Source: an uncultured Clostridia bacterium (GTDB lineage Bacteria > Bacillota > Clostridia > Monoglobales > Firm-18). Taken from it: 6,984 bases of DNA. The notes beneath the pieces were generated by a model that did not search any database, was not told where the DNA came from, and saw only the letters and a list, made by a program, of their open reading frames with translations. Below are positions 5,977 through 6,984 of the stretch, piece after piece; position 1 is the first letter of the stretch, and the number at the start of each line of letters is the position of its first letter. A program made the translations under genes and the position numbers. The DNA lies in assembly GCA_937914775.1 (NCBI GenBank), contig CALDNB010000185.1:1-6984 (forward strand). Direction: 5' to 3'.

Positions 5977-6831
5977 TCAGATATTTTTTTCTTCACCGTA
6001 AGATTTTACTTTAATAACTGCAAGTTCTGACGGTCTTACAACTTTAGCGCCGTAAACCTGAAGACCTTTAACCGCTTCGCCAAAGTAGTTAGCAGGTTCA
6101 TAAGCCTTAACTTCTTTCAATGCATCAGCCATTGCAATTGCCTTGTTTGTTCTTACAAAGATACAGTCACCGTTAACTGGATCAGAGTGAATATTTGTTG
6201 ACATATATACATCAACATTAAACAATTTTAATGTACCCACGATACCTGTTGTAATTATCTGACTGTTGTCAGTATTAAGTAAAACATTTGCAAGTAGCAA
6301 TTTTTCAATAAATTCAGGAGTTGCTTCCAATGAAATCTTTTCGTTTCTCGGAACTTTGTTTTTCCAGAGTTTAGCAAGAACTCCACTGATTGTTGACATT
6401 ACATTTGCAGATGTTAATGAGTTTACAGTTGTGTTAATACCCGCTTCTTTATAGTGAGAATAAATAAAACTGTCCATTACTTCTGCAAGACCAGCAGCCG
6501 CTTCTTTCTTTTCTGCTGACATAACATCACCCATAGACTGTCTCTGGTCGATGTCACCAACGTAGAAATGGAAGGCTTTCTGCTCTGTAATTTCAAGCAA
6601 TGTGCTTTGGTCTTTTGGTCTTTCCATTTCGCCTAAACCAGTTACGTCGTCGTAATCGGAAATAGTCGGTCTTGAAACACCATTAATTTTTACTTTGTCA
6701 CCAACTTGTTTTATTTCACCTTCGTACTGTCTGTTACATAGTTTACTAGCAACCAATAGATTGTCTCTCTCCTCCTCAATCTTTGTTGACCAGATTTGAG
6801 GAATAAAATTCTTAAATGCCATTTTTTTCAT
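5977..6831 (-). CDS. Phage major capsid protein (P22/HK97-fold-like)
   Basis: This subunit forms the icosahedral head. From the first ATG it is 284 aa. Capsid-like features in order are FIPQIWSTKIEEERDNLLVA near the N terminus, CNRQYEGEIKQVGDKVKING (32-51) followed by PTISDYDD (55-62), a helical spine region (about 105-130), GTLKLFNVDVYMSTNI (199-214), and the C-terminal strands EVKAYEPANYFGEAVKGLQVY (about 240-260) with GAKVVRP (261-267). These match coat proteins of Firmicutes phages whose fold is HK97-like. There is no obvious N-terminal prohead propeptide. The start is ambiguous: AAGGA (6837-6833) is 1 nt from the first ATG but 10 nt from the in-frame ATG at 6822, so the 281-aa form starting MAFKNFIPQIW is more likely. 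The decoration-like gene follows by 15 nt. Confidence 0.92.
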   Translation of the reverse strand: MKKMAFKNFIPQIWSTKIEEERDNLLVASKLCNRQYEGEIKQVGDKVKINGVSRPTISDYDDVTGLGEMERPKDQSTLLEITEQKAFHFYVGDIDQRQSMGDVMSAEKKEAAAGLAEVMDSFIYSHYKEAGINTTVNSLTSANVMSTISGVLAKLWKNKVPRNEKISLEATPEFIEKLLLANVLLNTDNSQIITTGIVGTLKLFNVDVYMSTNIHSDPVNGDCIFVRTNKAIAMADALKEVKAYEPANYFGEAVKGLQVYGAKVVRPSELAVIKVKSYGEEKNI

Positions 6832-6839
6832 ATCCTTTC
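6832..6839 (-). promoter_or_regulatory. Ribosome binding site that decides the capsid start
   Basis: GAAAGGAT is the only Shine-Dalgarno-like sequence before the capsid gene. Its AAGGA core is 1 nt from the ATG at 6831 and 10 nt from the ATG at 6822. The second distance is the workable one, favouring initiation at 6822. Confidence 0.6.
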
Positions 6840-6842
6840 AAA

Positions 6843-6983
6843 TTATTTTGACCATTTGGGTATAGATTTTTCAATAATACCCATATATTTTTTTACTTGT
6901 TTAAACATATAATCAATGTCAATATTTTGCGTCAATAAAATATGATGTGAAAGAGCAAGCGCAAGCACAATATCAGACTTAAT
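6843..6983 (-). CDS. 3' end of an unidentified phage gene, cut by the window edge
   Basis: An open minus-strand frame enters at the right edge and ends in TAA at 6845-6843, giving the last 46 residues of a protein. The tail reads as an amphipathic helix (DIVLALALSHHILL, residues 4-17 of the visible part), then IDIDYMFKQVKKYMG (21-35) and a lysine-rich end, SIPKWSK. Its stop is 11 nt before the first capsid ATG, in the operon slot usually filled by a scaffold, protease, portal or small accessory gene. I do not recognise the family from this short piece. Amino acid composition, continuous frame and spacing support it as real coding sequence. Confidence 0.65.
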   Translation of the reverse strand: MKSDIVLALALSHHILLTQNIDIDYMFKQVKKYMGIIEKSIPKWSK

Positions 6984-6984
6984 G

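Larger units (their letters stand above)
1125..6984 (-). mobile_element. Prophage late structural module (partial), short-tailed phage type
   Basis: Eight complete minus-strand genes and one partial gene form a nearly gapless operon that encodes capsid, decoration, connector, holin, nozzle-like and probable ejection proteins. This order, with a connector followed by a large nozzle-like protein and no tape measure, fits a podovirus-like virion. The left limit is placed at the last phage stop codon because the host yebC promoter begins right after it. The right limit lies outside the window. No integrase or attachment site is visible, so integration is inferred from the host genes alongside, and the exact boundary is not determined. 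Confidence 0.8.

Noticed and set aside
6858..6882. Inverted repeat GGGTAT/ATACCC before the capsid gene
   Set aside because: Only a 6-bp stem with a 13-nt loop, inside the 3' end of a coding region and without a U tract. It is compatible with chance.
6905..6935. Possible promoter upstream of the capsid gene (TTGACG at 6935-6930, a second TTGACA at 6922-6917)
   Set aside because: No good -10 box falls at 16-18 nt from either box (best match about 4 of 6), and the region is coding sequence of the upstream gene.
1125..6984. Domesticated particle (gene transfer agent or tailocin)
   Set aside because: All visible phage genes are intact, and capsid plus holin genes fit an ordinary prophage. The window lacks the replication, packaging and integrase regions needed to argue for domestication.

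Overview
The window reads as a Firmicutes (Clostridia-type) chromosome carrying part of a prophage. Evidence for the host is the low G+C sequence, strong AGGAGG-type ribosome binding sites, a perfect-consensus sigma-A promoter, and a YebC and an RsmI start of clostridial character. Every supported gene lies on the minus strand, so transcription runs from high to low coordinates. Species cannot be fixed from this sequence.

Right and centre (about 1125-6984): a late, virion-structural gene block of a short-tailed (podovirus-like) phage. In transcription order it holds the 3' end of an unidentified gene that runs off the window, a P22/HK97-fold-like major capsid protein, a small capsid decoration-like protein, a hairpin that may act as an attenuator, a 174-aa head-tail connector-like protein, a holin-family membrane protein, a second 174-aa protein that is a diverged paralogue of the first, a 627-aa tail nozzle/stabilisation-like protein, a 76-aa small protein and a 283-aa coiled-coil protein that may be an internal (ejection) protein. 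The genes are nearly contiguous (gaps of about 6-20 nt and one ATGA overlap), which indicates one late operon. No tail tube, tape measure, integrase, terminase or endolysin is visible here, so the tail type is inferred from the connector and nozzle genes.

Left (1-1124): host DNA. yebC is an intact single-gene unit with its own TTGACA-17-TATAAT promoter and a strong intrinsic terminator. The last phage gene stops only 3 nt before the yebC -35 box, with no terminator between, so the phage/host boundary probably lies there or very near. Beyond the yebC terminator is the first quarter of rsmI (16S rRNA C1402 2'-O-methyltransferase). It frameshifts near codon 68 and loses all recognisable RsmI sequence at about position 39, so it appears broken.

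No gene-free stretch exceeds 300 bases; the largest gap is the 70-nt yebC promoter region. I see no tRNA, rRNA, CRISPR array or insertion sequence. No wholly new system is evident. The most unusual points are the paralogous connector pair flanking a holin, the phage operon abutting the yebC promoter, and the broken rsmI at the edge.
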